This document shows, one piece after another, positions 18,135 through 25,960 of a stretch of DNA of 64,000 bases (its first letter is position 1; each line of letters opens with the position of its first letter). Under the pieces are notes generated by a model. It searched no databases, was not told the origin of the DNA, and worked only from the letters and a program-made list of their open reading frames with translations. A program made the position numbers and the translations under genes. This DNA is from Mariprofundus ferrooxydans PV-1 (lineage in GTDB: Bacteria > Pseudomonadota > Zetaproteobacteria > Mariprofundales > Mariprofundaceae): contig NZ_DS022295.1 of NCBI RefSeq assembly GCF_000153765.1, positions 876,887 through 940,886 on the forward strand, given 5' to 3'.

Positions 18135-18763
18135 TCCGCTGCTACTCCGTTGATGCCCTGTCGGTCTCCGGCGACAAGGCCTGGCGTTTGCAGGATGACG
18201 AGAGCTGGCGTCCGTGCACCTATGGCGAAGCGTTGCAACCCCACGATGCCCGCATCACCGATAATGCAAAAGCTGAATACTGGGTAGGCCGGCGCCTGAA
18301 AAAAGACAAACAGGGCATGCTGATGCCTCAGCAAAAGGCCGGCAGATTCGATTTCCTGATGCGCGGCATCTTTGCCCATGCGGTTATCCATCACCTGCAG
18401 GAAACACCGCTGCCTGAGCGTAGCGACATGGAAGCATGCATCGCAGCCCAGACTCCGGGCACACCGTGGCTGCTCTATCTGGATCCGGATGCACGCTTCC
18501 GCTCTCTCGATAGCGAGCATGAACCTATCATCGGTAATCTTGATATTGCCGTGCGGGGTGAAATTGCCTCCAGCCCCGACTATGTCGGCCCGCAGGCCGT
18601 CACCAATGAGGTGCTGATGGACAATACGTGGCGCCAGTTCCTCGGCGGCTGGCTGGATCATCTGAAATCATCGAATATGAATGTCTTTGTACCGGATATT
18701 GAAAAGCTCAAGGAAGAGTCCGACTATCTCGACGCCATCCATCACTGGCAGCACGAGCACTAG
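18131..18763 (+). CDS. Hypothetical protein co-translated with rnd
   Basis: I do not recognise this 210-residue protein. It starts with GTG overlapping the rnd stop, so the two are made together. It is acidic, without signal peptide or membrane segments, and rich in tryptophan near its ends (KAWRLQDDESWRPC; IHHWQHEH). A basic patch (YWVGRRLKKDKQG) lies near residue 55. The coupling to rnd suggests an RNA-related role, but nothing in the sequence shows it. Confidence 0.75.
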   Translation: MIRCYSVDALSVSGDKAWRLQDDESWRPCTYGEALQPHDARITDNAKAEYWVGRRLKKDKQGMLMPQQKAGRFDFLMRGIFAHAVIHHLQETPLPERSDMEACIAAQTPGTPWLLYLDPDARFRSLDSEHEPIIGNLDIAVRGEIASSPDYVGPQAVTNEVLMDNTWRQFLGGWLDHLKSSNMNVFVPDIEKLKEESDYLDAIHHWQHEH

Positions 18764-18816
18764 TAAACACTTACGTCAAATAATTATCCTTGCGTGACAG
18801 ATATTTGTTCATTCTT

Positions 18817-18844
18817 GTGCGTACAAGAACGAACCAAGAAAACG
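18817..18844. repeat. Long hairpin GTTC-TTCTTGT / ACAAGAA-GAAC
   Basis: Stem of seven perfect bases (TTCTTGT / ACAAGAA) extended past one mismatch by four more (GTTC / GAAC), with a four-base loop GCGT. It lies 54 bases after the stop of the gene ending at 18763 and may act as its terminator or protect the message end, although no T run follows. Confidence 0.55.
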
Positions 18845-18890
18845 CCCCGAAAAGCAGCCTGCCCTATACGGGTTCCCGATCCTGCATACT

Positions 18891-18929
18891 CAAAATCGGC
18901 CACGGCTCCGCCACTCTTATCCGATTTTG
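18891..18929. repeat. Inverted repeat CAAAATCGG / CCGATTTTG
   Basis: Nine-base perfect arms separated by 21 bases that can form their own small stem (GGC / GCC). It directly precedes dispersed repeat copy 3. Confidence 0.55.
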
Positions 18930-18940
18930 AATATTGGTCT

Positions 18941-18960
18941 CGGCAGACTGCTAGCGGGGA
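18941..18960 (-). repeat. Dispersed intergenic repeat, copy 3
   Basis: On the minus strand it reads TCCCCGCTAGCAGTCTGCCG, differing from copy 1 only in the first base. It abuts REP-like hairpin B, which suggests that the two repeats can belong to one larger element. Confidence 0.65.
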
Positions 18961-18991
18961 AAGCAAGCGGCACTGTCCTGCCGCGCGATAG
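18960..18991. repeat. REP-like hairpin element, copy B
   Basis: AAGCAAG, stem GCGGCA / TGCCGC with loop CTGTCC, then GCGATAG. Same layout as copies A (13826-13858) and C (19099-19129). Confidence 0.65.
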
Positions 18992-19042
18992 TTGAAAAGT
19001 GATTGCTTTGGATTCCCCCTTATAGATTTGCCGAATAGAGTT

Positions 19043-19086
19043 ATTCACTACAGGAAATAGCTGCGGATGCAGCGGCTGTAGTGAAT
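19043..19086. repeat. Long two-part hairpin ATTCACTACAG / CTGTAGTGAAT
   Basis: The outer arms pair perfectly over 11 bases (19043-19053 with 19076-19086), and an inner stem GCTGC / GCAGC (19060-19064 with 19069-19073) closes a four-base loop. The structure is strong enough to fold as RNA or as extruded DNA. Confidence 0.65.
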
Positions 19087-19098
19087 GGCTCGTATGAG

Positions 19099-19129
19099 GA
19101 GCAAGCGGCGTTACCCCGCCGCGCGATAG
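19099..19129. repeat. REP-like hairpin element, copy C
   Basis: AGCAAG, stem GCGGCG / CGCCGC with loop TTACCC, then GCGATAG. Compared with copy B, the closing pair of the stem has changed on both sides (A-T to G-C), so pairing is kept. Confidence 0.65.
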
Positions 19130-19148
19130 GCTATAAGTTGGACGCTGT

Positions 19149-19381
19149 GATTCGGCACATCCATGTGTCTCACCCTTGCGGGCGAGCTTTTAGCTCGTCC
19201 AAATCAGCTCTCCTGCAGATTTGTCTTTCACCCCTTTTTTTGATTCAAGCCTCATGGCTTTCACCCTCCGGGCGAGCTAGAGCTCGTCCAAACGGCTCCT
19301 GCCTTTTTGTGATTCAGCACATCCATGTGCCTCACCCTGCGGGCAAGCTAAAGCTCGTCCAAACGGCTCCTGCCTTTTTGT
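19149..19381. repeat. Three imperfect tandem repeats of about 70-93 bases
   Basis: Units start with GATTC at 19149, 19242 and 19311. Each contains a short palindrome around CATG (for example GCACAT / ATGTGC in unit 3), then CACCC, GGGCGAGC or a variant, a hairpin built from AGCTCG, and TCCAAA; each ends in a T-rich stretch. Units 2 and 3 share their last 37 bases almost exactly. The pattern suits tandem terminator-like or protein-binding units. It is not a CRISPR: the units adjoin with no unique spacers. Confidence 0.65.
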
Positions 19382-19508
19382 GCCGCAAAAGAAAGGGGGA
19401 TGCTCTGCTTTAGCAGAGTAGTATGTAGCTTTAAATGCATCTATCGCTTACCGGGGATCAAGAAGCACCCGCATATCGGCGGCTTAAACCGATCATGCAT
19501 TGCGATAC

Positions 19509-19889
19509 TCATGTTTGAAGCCAGCCTATGGCTGCATTGGCATCTTCAAAATATTTCACTTCACCGGCAATAAACCACGAACCCATTTTGGCGGCATACG
19601 ATTGCCATTTTTTATTGCCGAAAATAGCGATCCTGTCGAATTCACTGCCATGCTTCAGACCGAGCCTGAAATCATCCCATGCCGCCCGGAGCTCCCACCC
19701 TTCCAGCTCTGATCCGTCGATAAAGACTTTTACCTTCGGATCTGTAACGCCCTCCAGTGCCGAATCAATCATCGGATTGATTTTTTCATAATCCTCATGC
19801 GTCAGTTTCCCTACAGCTTTCAGCGACAGAAAAAAATCACCGCCCACTCTTTCGATGCCAATGAAAAGGCCATGTCGGGTAATACTCAT
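19509..19889 (-). CDS. SpoIIAA-like STAS-family protein
   Basis: This 126-residue protein begins ITRHGLFIGIERVGGDFFL and contains VKVFIDGSELEGWELRAAW and FDRIAIFGNKKWQ, the pattern of the SpoIIAA-like family (a STAS-type fold also seen in lipid or small-molecule carriers). The C-terminal WFIAGEVKYFEDANAAIGWL is typical. The cellular role of this family is poorly known; membrane or stress association is often suggested. It is transcribed alone towards the repeat island. Confidence 0.85.
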   Translation of the reverse strand: MSITRHGLFIGIERVGGDFFLSLKAVGKLTHEDYEKINPMIDSALEGVTDPKVKVFIDGSELEGWELRAAWDDFRLGLKHGSEFDRIAIFGNKKWQSYAAKMGSWFIAGEVKYFEDANAAIGWLQT

Positions 19890-20017
19890 ACATCTCTCCT
19901 TGCTCGATTTTCAACTCCCATCGCCGCAGAGATTATAGACCAGTCAAAACCGAATCGCAGTGACTGTTTGGCAGTTATAATTTTTGCACTTGTTTCGACC
20001 GGCTGCATAATGGCCGG

Positions 20018-20809
20018 ATGAAAATTATCACCGCAAATCTCAACGGTATTCGATCGGCTACCCGTAAAGGCTTCTGGGAGTGGTTCGCCGCACAGGATGC
20101 CGACATCCTCTGCCTGCAGGAGTTGAAGGCACACATACATCAGCTGCCACCGGAATCACTGCTTAAGGATTATCACCGCCACTATCACTTTGCGCAAAAA
20201 CCCGGCTACTCCGGTGTCGCGCTATATAGCCGCAAGCAACCGGATACGGTGCATGTCGGCCTGGGCTCAATCGATCCTGCTACCGACTGGTCGCGCTTTG
20301 ATGCAGAGGGCCGTTTTGTCATGACCGATTTCGGCACCCTCTCCGTCATTTCCGCCTACTTCCCATCCGGCTCCGGTACGCCGGAGCGTCAGGCTGGCAA
20401 GATGGTATTTCTCGAGCAGTTTCTGCCGCTGATCACACGACTGAAGGATCAGGGGCGCGAACTGATCATCTGCGGTGATATCAATATCGCGCACCGGAAC
20501 ATCGATTTGAAGAACTGGCGCGGTAATCGTAAGAATTCCGGTTTTCTGCCGGAAGAGCGTGCCTGGTTTGATCAGTGTCTGAACGCCGGCTTCGTTGACC
20601 TGTTTCGCCAGCTATATCCTGAACGGGAACAATACAGCTGGTGGTCCAACCGTGGTCAGGCACGCGCCAACAATGTTGGCTGGCGTATCGATTATCATCT
20701 GTGCACGCAAAAAACAGCGGCAACAGCCTGCGAAGTGAGCGTATTCACCGATGCATGGTTCTCGGACCATGCGCCCGTTACAGCCAACTTCAACGATTTG
20801 AGCACCTGA
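20018..20809 (+). CDS. xth: Exodeoxyribonuclease III
   Basis: This is an AP endonuclease / 3'-5' exonuclease for base excision repair. The 263-residue protein has all metal and catalytic motifs of the family in order: TANLNGIRSA (N7), LQELKAH (E34), GYSGVALYSR, CGDINIAHRNID (D and N near 151-153), and FSDHAPVTANF with the final D-H pair. The start at 20018 matches the family N-terminus. It is transcribed alone. Confidence 0.96.
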   Translation: MKIITANLNGIRSATRKGFWEWFAAQDADILCLQELKAHIHQLPPESLLKDYHRHYHFAQKPGYSGVALYSRKQPDTVHVGLGSIDPATDWSRFDAEGRFVMTDFGTLSVISAYFPSGSGTPERQAGKMVFLEQFLPLITRLKDQGRELIICGDINIAHRNIDLKNWRGNRKNSGFLPEERAWFDQCLNAGFVDLFRQLYPEREQYSWWSNRGQARANNVGWRIDYHLCTQKTAATACEVSVFTDAWFSDHAPVTANFNDLST

Positions 20810-20834
20810 ACATGGGGCTTCATCTTTACCGCCC

Positions 20835-20875
20835 AATATAAATATTGCCATCTCAATTAGTATATTCTAATATAC
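20835..20875 (+). promoter_or_regulatory. Paired AT-rich palindromes before the sulfur-transfer fusion gene
   Basis: Two palindromes lie in the 115-base gap: AATAT-AA-ATATT (20835-20846) and GTATATT-CT-AATATAC (20860-20875), with centres 27 bases apart. They precede the fusion gene start by about 50-90 bases, where an operator would sit. The second resembles the AT-rich dyads bound by ArsR-family persulfide or sulfide sensors; that likeness is a suggestion only. Confidence 0.5.
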
Positions 20876-20924
20876 GTTTCACAGGCCGTTATGTAGTCCA
20901 AAACGGCATTTAAATGGAGATACA

Positions 20925-23429
20925 ATGAAAATCATTATAGTCGGTGGCGTCGCCGGCGGAGCCACTGCAGCTGCACGCATCAGGCGCAACGATGAAACAG
21001 CAGAAATCCTCATGATTGAACGCGGTCAATATATCAGCTTCGCCAACTGCGGCCTGCCCTACCATATTTCCGGCATGATCGAAGAGCGTGAGCAGTTGCT
21101 GGTCACCTCGGAGCCGGCATTCACAGAGCGTTATCGGGTTGATGTACGCAGCCATACTGAAGCCATCGCTATTGACCGGAAAAACAAGGTTGTGCGGTTA
21201 CGGAACGTGACCAGCGGTGATGAATACGATGAATCCTATGACAAACTGCTGCTCTCTCCGGGGGCTGAGCCGGTACGTCCGAAGCTGCCCGGTATAGACT
21301 CCCCGCGTGTCTTCGGACTGCGCAACATCGCCGATATGGATCGTATCATGACGCACCTGGCGCAGCACAATCCGCGCCGCGCCGTTGTCATCGGTGGCGG
21401 TTTTATCGGCATTGAAGTGGCGGAAAATCTGCATGAAAAAGCTGTTTTCACTACCATCGTGGAGGGATGCGACCAGATACTGACCCCGCTCGACTATGAG
21501 ATGGCCGCCATCGTTCATTCCCACATGCGTGACAAGAACATTGAGCTCTATCTGGAAGACAAGGTAGAACAGTTTGAAGACAAGGATAGTCATACCGTGG
21601 TTTACCTGAGCAGCGGACGCCGTCTGCAAGCGGATCTGGTGGTACTGGCCATCGGCGTGCGTCCGGAAACCACGCTGGCCCGCGCAGCCGGTATCGATCT
21701 GGGCTCTACTGGCGGCATACGGGTCAACAGCCATCTGCAGACCTCCGACCCGGATATTTATGCAGTCGGCGACGCTATCGAAGTAACCCAGACCATCAGT
21801 GGTCAACAGGTACTGATTCCACTGGCAGGCCCGGCTAACCGTCAGGGACGCATGGCTGCCGATAACATGGTGTTCGGCAACAGCAAAACCTATCGCGGTA
21901 CACAGGGCACATCGATACTCAAGGCTTTCGATCTGGCTGCCGCCACTACCGGCCTGAATGAGAAGCAACTGGTTGCTGCCGACATTCCGTTCTTAAGCTG
22001 CATCACACACAGCGGCTCGCATGCCAGTTACTATCCGGGTGCCAAACAGATCAGCCTTAAACTGCTGTTCACCGATAAAGGGGAGATTCTCGGCGCTCAG
22101 GCTGTCGGTGCTGATGGTGCCGATAAACGTATTGATGTGATTGCCACAGCCATTCACGGCAAACTCAATGTCGAGGACCTGACCGAGCTGGAGCTGGCCT
22201 ATGCGCCGCCCTACGGCTCGGCCAAGGATCCGGTCAATATTGCCGGCTATGTGGCCACCAATGTGCTCAATAAATCGCACGAGTTGATTGAGTGGAAAGA
22301 GCTGCGTGCTGCTCTGGAGACCAAAGAATCCGATATGCAGCTGATTGATGTACGCACGGCTGAAGAGTTCGGTTTCGGCTCGATCCCGACCGCACGCAAT
22401 ATCGATGTCAATCAGCTCAGGGAACATCTGGATGAACTGGATGTGAACAAACCGGTCGTCCTCTTCTGCCAGATCGGCCTGCGCGGTTATCTGGCCTATA
22501 GAATACTCACACAGCATGGCTTTACTCAGGTGAGAAACCTCTCCGGCGGTTACAAGAGCTATGCCTGGGCTGTCGATAAACAGGCCAATCCGGATATTTT
22601 CGACTACGAAGATATCAAACGACGCGATCCGGAAGAGATTGAGGCTGAACGCAGCGGCAGCTGTGCTGTCAGTGCTGCCCTGATCGCCTCCGGCAGCACG
22701 GGTGAGTTGCATACACTCAGCGCCGTCGGTCTGCAGTGCCCCGGGCCGATCATGAAAACCTATAAAGCCATGCAGGCACTGGATGACGGAGAGCTGCTTG
22801 AAGTCACCGCTTCCGATCCCGCTTTTGGTCGCGATATCCGCGCATGGGCCAAAAAAACCGGTAACGATGTCTTATCGGTCAAAGCCGAGAAAGGGCTGGT
22901 AACAGTCCTGCTGCGTAAGGTGGCGGCTGTAGCTGCTCCGGCAGCAGCAGAGAGCCTCGACAAGTTGACGCTGGTTGTCTTCTCCGATGACCTCGACAAG
23001 GTGATGGCCAGCATGATCATTGCCAACGGCGCGCTCTCCATGGGTAAACCGGTCAGTCTGTTCTTTACCTTCTGGGGACTGGATGTCATCCGCCGGGTAG
23101 ATGCACCGCATTTGAACAAACCGATGATGGATCGCATGTTCAGCACCATGTTGCCTTCTGATGCGGATCACCTCAATACGATTTCAAAAATGGATATGCA
23201 CGGACTCGGTGCCAAAATGATTCGCAAGGTGATGCACGACAAGGGTGTGGAAACGCCGGGCCACCTGCTGCAGAGTTTGGTCGATGGCGGCGCACAACTG
23301 ATCGCCTGCCAGATGTCGATGGATGTGATGGGCATTCAGGCCGAAGAGTTGATCGACGGCGTGGAAATCGGTGGTGTAGCAGCATTCCTGGGCGAAGCAG
23401 GCGAATCGGGAACTACACTGTTCATCTGA
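20925..23429 (+). CDS. CoA-disulfide-reductase-like / rhodanese / TusA / DsrE fusion protein
   Basis: This 834-residue protein joins four sulfur-handling modules: a flavin-dependent CoA-disulfide or persulfide reductase (1-450; IIVGGVAGGATAAARIRR, redox cysteine C42 in FANCGLPYH, second nucleotide fold VVIGGGFIGIE); a rhodanese domain (455-555; active C515 in VVLFCQIGLRG); a TusA/SirA domain (595-665; C605 in QCPGPIMK); and a DsrE/DsrE2-like domain (680-834; C795 in IACQMSMDVMG). All four expected cysteines are present, so sulfane sulfur could pass from one module to the next. The likely role is cytoplasmic persulfide handling. Palindromes upstream suggest sulfur-responsive control. An epsilon-like ATP-synthase gene follows. 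Confidence 0.94.
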   Translation: MKIIIVGGVAGGATAAARIRRNDETAEILMIERGQYISFANCGLPYHISGMIEEREQLLVTSEPAFTERYRVDVRSHTEAIAIDRKNKVVRLRNVTSGDEYDESYDKLLLSPGAEPVRPKLPGIDSPRVFGLRNIADMDRIMTHLAQHNPRRAVVIGGGFIGIEVAENLHEKAVFTTIVEGCDQILTPLDYEMAAIVHSHMRDKNIELYLEDKVEQFEDKDSHTVVYLSSGRRLQADLVVLAIGVRPETTLARAAGIDLGSTGGIRVNSHLQTSDPDIYAVGDAIEVTQTISGQQVLIPLAGPANRQGRMAADNMVFGNSKTYRGTQGTSILKAFDLAAATTGLNEKQLVAADIPFLSCITHSGSHASYYPGAKQISLKLLFTDKGEILGAQAVGADGADKRIDVIATAIHGKLNVEDLTELELAYAPPYGSAKDPVNIAGYVATNVLNKSHELIEWKELRAALETKESDMQLIDVRTAEEFGFGSIPTARNIDVNQLREHLDELDVNKPVVLFCQIGLRGYLAYRILTQHGFTQVRNLSGGYKSYAWAVDKQANPDIFDYEDIKRRDPEEIEAERSGSCAVSAALIASGSTGELHTLSAVGLQCPGPIMKTYKAMQALDDGELLEVTASDPAFGRDIRAWAKKTGNDVLSVKAEKGLVTVLLRKVAAVAAPAAAESLDKLTLVVFSDDLDKVMASMIIANGALSMGKPVSLFFTFWGLDVIRRVDAPHLNKPMMDRMFSTMLPSDADHLNTISKMDMHGLGAKMIRKVMHDKGVETPGHLLQSLVDGGAQLIACQMSMDVMGIQAEELIDGVEIGGVAAFLGEAGESGTTLFI

Positions 23430-23515
23430 GCCATTGCAACGCACGACGCAATCAAGGGATGGATCATGGACGACGCATATATCTCAGTAAAAACCATGCT
23501 CATACGACGTAAACC

Positions 23516-23971
23516 ATGAGTACACTCGATAACGGAAATATTGTTAACAGACACATGATGCATGTGCTTGTCGCAACTGCCGAGGAAGAGGTCTATCGGG
23601 GCGATGCGCTGAGGGTGGTCGCACCCGGCACTGCCGGTTCACTCGCCATTCTCCCCAATCATGCGCCGTTGCTGGCAACCATACGGGCCGGCGTTTTACG
23701 CATTGATTGTTGCCATGAAAAGCAGGAGCAGCGGTGTCTGCATGTCGTCGTTATCGGCGGATTTTTGGAGGTACATGCCAATAACGTCACAATATTGGCC
23801 GATGCTATCGAGCGAGCCCATGATATTGATGAGGCACGCGCCCAAAAAGCACTACATCAGGCACAAAGTGAGGCGCAAACTACGGGCCATACCGAGCGCA
23901 CCATGCTGGCACTGGAAGTCAGTCTTGCCCGCTTGCAGGTTGTACGTCAAAGGTTGGGCGGTAACAGGTAA
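23516..23971 (+). CDS. Stand-alone F-type ATP synthase epsilon-subunit-like protein
   Basis: The protein matches AtpC: EEEVYRGDALRVVAPGTAGSL, then AILPNHAPLLATIRAGVLRI, then GGFLEVHANNVTILADAIERA and two C-terminal helices (residues about 100-150). AtpC normally ends the atp operon after atpD, but no other ATP-synthase gene is near here. It could be an extra copy or the epsilon-like subunit of a second ATPase. The upstream start gives 151 residues; an internal ATG pair at 23555/23558 would give a more usual N-terminus. Neither has a good ribosome site. Confidence 0.82.
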   Translation: MSTLDNGNIVNRHMMHVLVATAEEEVYRGDALRVVAPGTAGSLAILPNHAPLLATIRAGVLRIDCCHEKQEQRCLHVVVIGGFLEVHANNVTILADAIERAHDIDEARAQKALHQAQSEAQTTGHTERTMLALEVSLARLQVVRQRLGGNR

Positions 23972-24021
23972 AGAGCGTTTAACGCCTTCACCTAACAGAG
24001 TCTACGGACAAACGATATGAC

Positions 24022-24312
24022 CTAATTCGTCGTTGTCGCCCGATAATCCGGTCTGGCCAGAATTTCCACGTAGAATGAATCCAGCTGCTGCGCTTCGGCC
24101 GCATCAATGCATTTGCCGATGTCCGCCACGTGAACCACCTTCGCCTCTTCAGCCGTAGGACCGAATTTGCAGTCGAAGCTCCAGAATGCAGCGCCTTCCG
24201 GCAGCTCTCTGCGTCTCTCCCGCTTCAGGTACTTTTTAACATCGGACCTGACAGCATCAATCAGTCTGGCGGGCTTGATTTTCGGATGGCTTAACTGAAA
24301 TGTTTTTTTCAC
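24022..24312 (-). CDS. DUF6172-type small conserved protein
   Basis: This 96-residue basic protein begins with KKTFQLSHPKIKPARLIDAV, followed by KKYLKRERRRELP, FWSFDCKFG and a C-terminal SFYVEILARP. I recall this pattern as a conserved small family (DUF6172) of unknown role; it has no signal peptide or membrane segment. It is transcribed alone, convergent with the epsilon-like gene. Confidence 0.8.
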   Translation of the reverse strand: MKKTFQLSHPKIKPARLIDAVRSDVKKYLKRERRRELPEGAAFWSFDCKFGPTAEEAKVVHVADIGKCIDAAEAQQLDSFYVEILARPDYRATTTN

Positions 24313-24418
24313 GAGTCCTCACAACGGGTTGATCTATACTCCCAAGCCTGAGTCAGGCAGCCCCGCAGCGCAATCAACGATCGAAAAGCTTCCCCTTCGC
24401 CGGGAGCAAAACAATCGG

Positions 24419-25402
24419 CTAATGCAAACCGGAGCGTGCTGCATTCGCCCTTGCCCGTATCACCTCATCCCGAGTCTGCAGGTATAACACGCTCTGCTTA
24501 TCCCGCTCTATCGCCTGGTCTGCCAGCGCCATAGCTGCATCCAGATCGCCCTGTTCCATTCGAATTTGGGCAAGATTATTCAGCGGTTCGGCAGCAAGTG
24601 GGTCAGCTTTGCTTGCCTTGATAAAAGCTTCGGCTGCCCCCTTGAGATCAGCCAGAGCATAACGGCTGTTACCGACACCCATCCATGCAGCAAGACTTCT
24701 TGGCCAGCGTCTGGTTGCCGCCACATAGGCAAGCAGCGCCTCTCTTTTCCGGCTATGCTCCAGTACTGTCACCGCGCGAAAATATGCGTTCTCTGTGACC
24801 GCGACCGGCAACTCGCCTGCACGATGGGCCACCATCGCCCAGGAGCCGGCACGCTTCCAGGTACGCTCAAATGTGCTCAAGGCAAGCTGATAGTCCGGAG
24901 TTTCACCGGAGTGCAGCCTTATGCTCCCCTTTGCAAGATCAAAACCGGTAACCACCGCATAATGCCATTGCGGTGCAACACTCAAACCAAGATTCTGCAG
25001 CACAACCACAGGATGACCCGCTTCTACCGCTCGCAGGATACTGCCCAGCTGTGGAATCAGCGGGTAGGCTACATATCCGTATCGGCGTGGCAGCGCCAGC
25101 ATCTCAACCTGCAGGCTCCCTTCCCTGCCGGGAACAAACAGTCCGGAGCGTAACAGATCCGGCGAAAGTGACGCTCCGGCATGGTTGAGAGCCATAGCAA
25201 GAGATGCCGGGCCGCACTGGTGATCCTGTTGCGGAAAAAACGGCACCCCTTCGACATGGGCTGACTCGCTTATATCCATGGGCTTTGTCTGCATCAGGCT
25301 GGCAGTTTGCATGGCTGCACAGCCGCCAGAGAGCAGAACAACAAGAGAGAGGGCTGCCGAGATGCAGCCCTCTCTCCATCTGTTAACGGGCAGGATGAAC
25401 AA
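24419..25402 (-). CDS. PA2778-type lipoprotein: C39-like cysteine peptidase with TPR repeats
   Basis: The 327-residue protein has a lipoprotein signal (LSLVVLLSGGC, cysteine near residue 28), then a C39-like papain-fold domain (catalytic Cys in QDHQCGPASLAMAL, His in WHYAVVTGFD, residues about 60-185) and TPR repeats to the end (for example GAAEAFIKASKADPLAAEPLNNLAQ). It is an exported, probably outer-membrane-anchored, cysteine peptidase of unknown substrate. Its start overlaps the upstream gene end by 20 bases, and the pairing with a PA2779-type gene is conserved in Pseudomonas and relatives. Confidence 0.87.
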   Translation of the reverse strand: MFILPVNRWREGCISAALSLVVLLSGGCAAMQTASLMQTKPMDISESAHVEGVPFFPQQDHQCGPASLAMALNHAGASLSPDLLRSGLFVPGREGSLQVEMLALPRRYGYVAYPLIPQLGSILRAVEAGHPVVVLQNLGLSVAPQWHYAVVTGFDLAKGSIRLHSGETPDYQLALSTFERTWKRAGSWAMVAHRAGELPVAVTENAYFRAVTVLEHSRKREALLAYVAATRRWPRSLAAWMGVGNSRYALADLKGAAEAFIKASKADPLAAEPLNNLAQIRMEQGDLDAAMALADQAIERDKQSVLYLQTRDEVIRARANAARSGLH

Positions 25403-25787
25403 ACGGAAAGACGTCGGTAAATCCGAGGATATCGGTAATCAGCAACACTACAAACAGAAAAACAGCCGCACCGATCAGCGTGCCTACGAAGCCACCGGCG
25501 GGTAATGCATCGATCTTCCCTGCCAGCATCTCTACCTCATCATTGTTGAGGCTGGCAACACGCAGCTTCGCTTCATCGGGTGAAACCCCCTGCTGTTGCA
25601 GCTCTTGCTGCACTTCGGCTCGATTGAGAAAAGCGATTACCGTATCACGCTGCCGGTCTGTCTGCTGCTTCTCCAGAATCTGTTCCGTGGAGACCATTGC
25701 AGCATGCGCATACGGCAACTGAATACTCATAACCATCATGAGCGTAGCCATCAACGAGACCATGACATTATTCAGACATCTTTTCAT
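25383..25787 (-). CDS. PA2779-family small exported protein
   Basis: This 134-residue protein has a signal peptide (about 1-32, ending PYAHA), a helical middle with RAEVQQELQQQGVSPDEAKLRVASLNNDEV, a glycine turn and a C-terminal membrane helix (FVGTLIGAAVFLFVVLLITDI). The start at 25787 is preceded by TAAAGGAGAA; the frame is open further upstream but that part is not protein-like. It is the known partner of the PA2778-type peptidase downstream, with which it overlaps. The function of the pair is unknown. Confidence 0.88.
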   Translation of the reverse strand: MKRCLNNVMVSLMATLMMVMSIQLPYAHAAMVSTEQILEKQQTDRQRDTVIAFLNRAEVQQELQQQGVSPDEAKLRVASLNNDEVEMLAGKIDALPAGGFVGTLIGAAVFLFVVLLITDILGFTDVFPFVHPAR

Positions 25788-25960
25788 ACATTCTCCTTTA
25801 TTCAGGCCGGCTATCACTAACGCCGGGCCTGAAGATCGTGATGATAAAGAGCCTGCCTCGCCATTCATGTGATGCAGCCTACAACGGGATGATGAGGCAC
25901 AGCGAAAATCGTCAACCCTGTTTCCGGGGCAAGGCAATGATACATGTGCGCTGACGCTGA

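Larger units (their letters stand above)
18764..19508. other. Noncoding island dense in inverted and tandem repeats
   Basis: No protein gene is convincing in these 745 bases. In order they hold: a long hairpin (18817-18844), a nine-base inverted repeat (18891-18929), dispersed repeat copy 3 (18941-18960), REP-like hairpin B (18960-18991), an 11-base stem with inner stem (19043-19086), REP-like hairpin C (19099-19129), three imperfect tandem units (19149-19381), and a small hairpin CTCTGC / GCAGAG (19403-19418). It lies between a plus-strand operon and a minus-strand gene that converge here. Confidence 0.7.

Noticed and set aside
19149-19381. Tandem units considered as a CRISPR array
   Set aside because: Units are imperfect, of unequal length (93, 69, 71 bases) and contiguous, with no unique spacers; no cas gene is present in the window.
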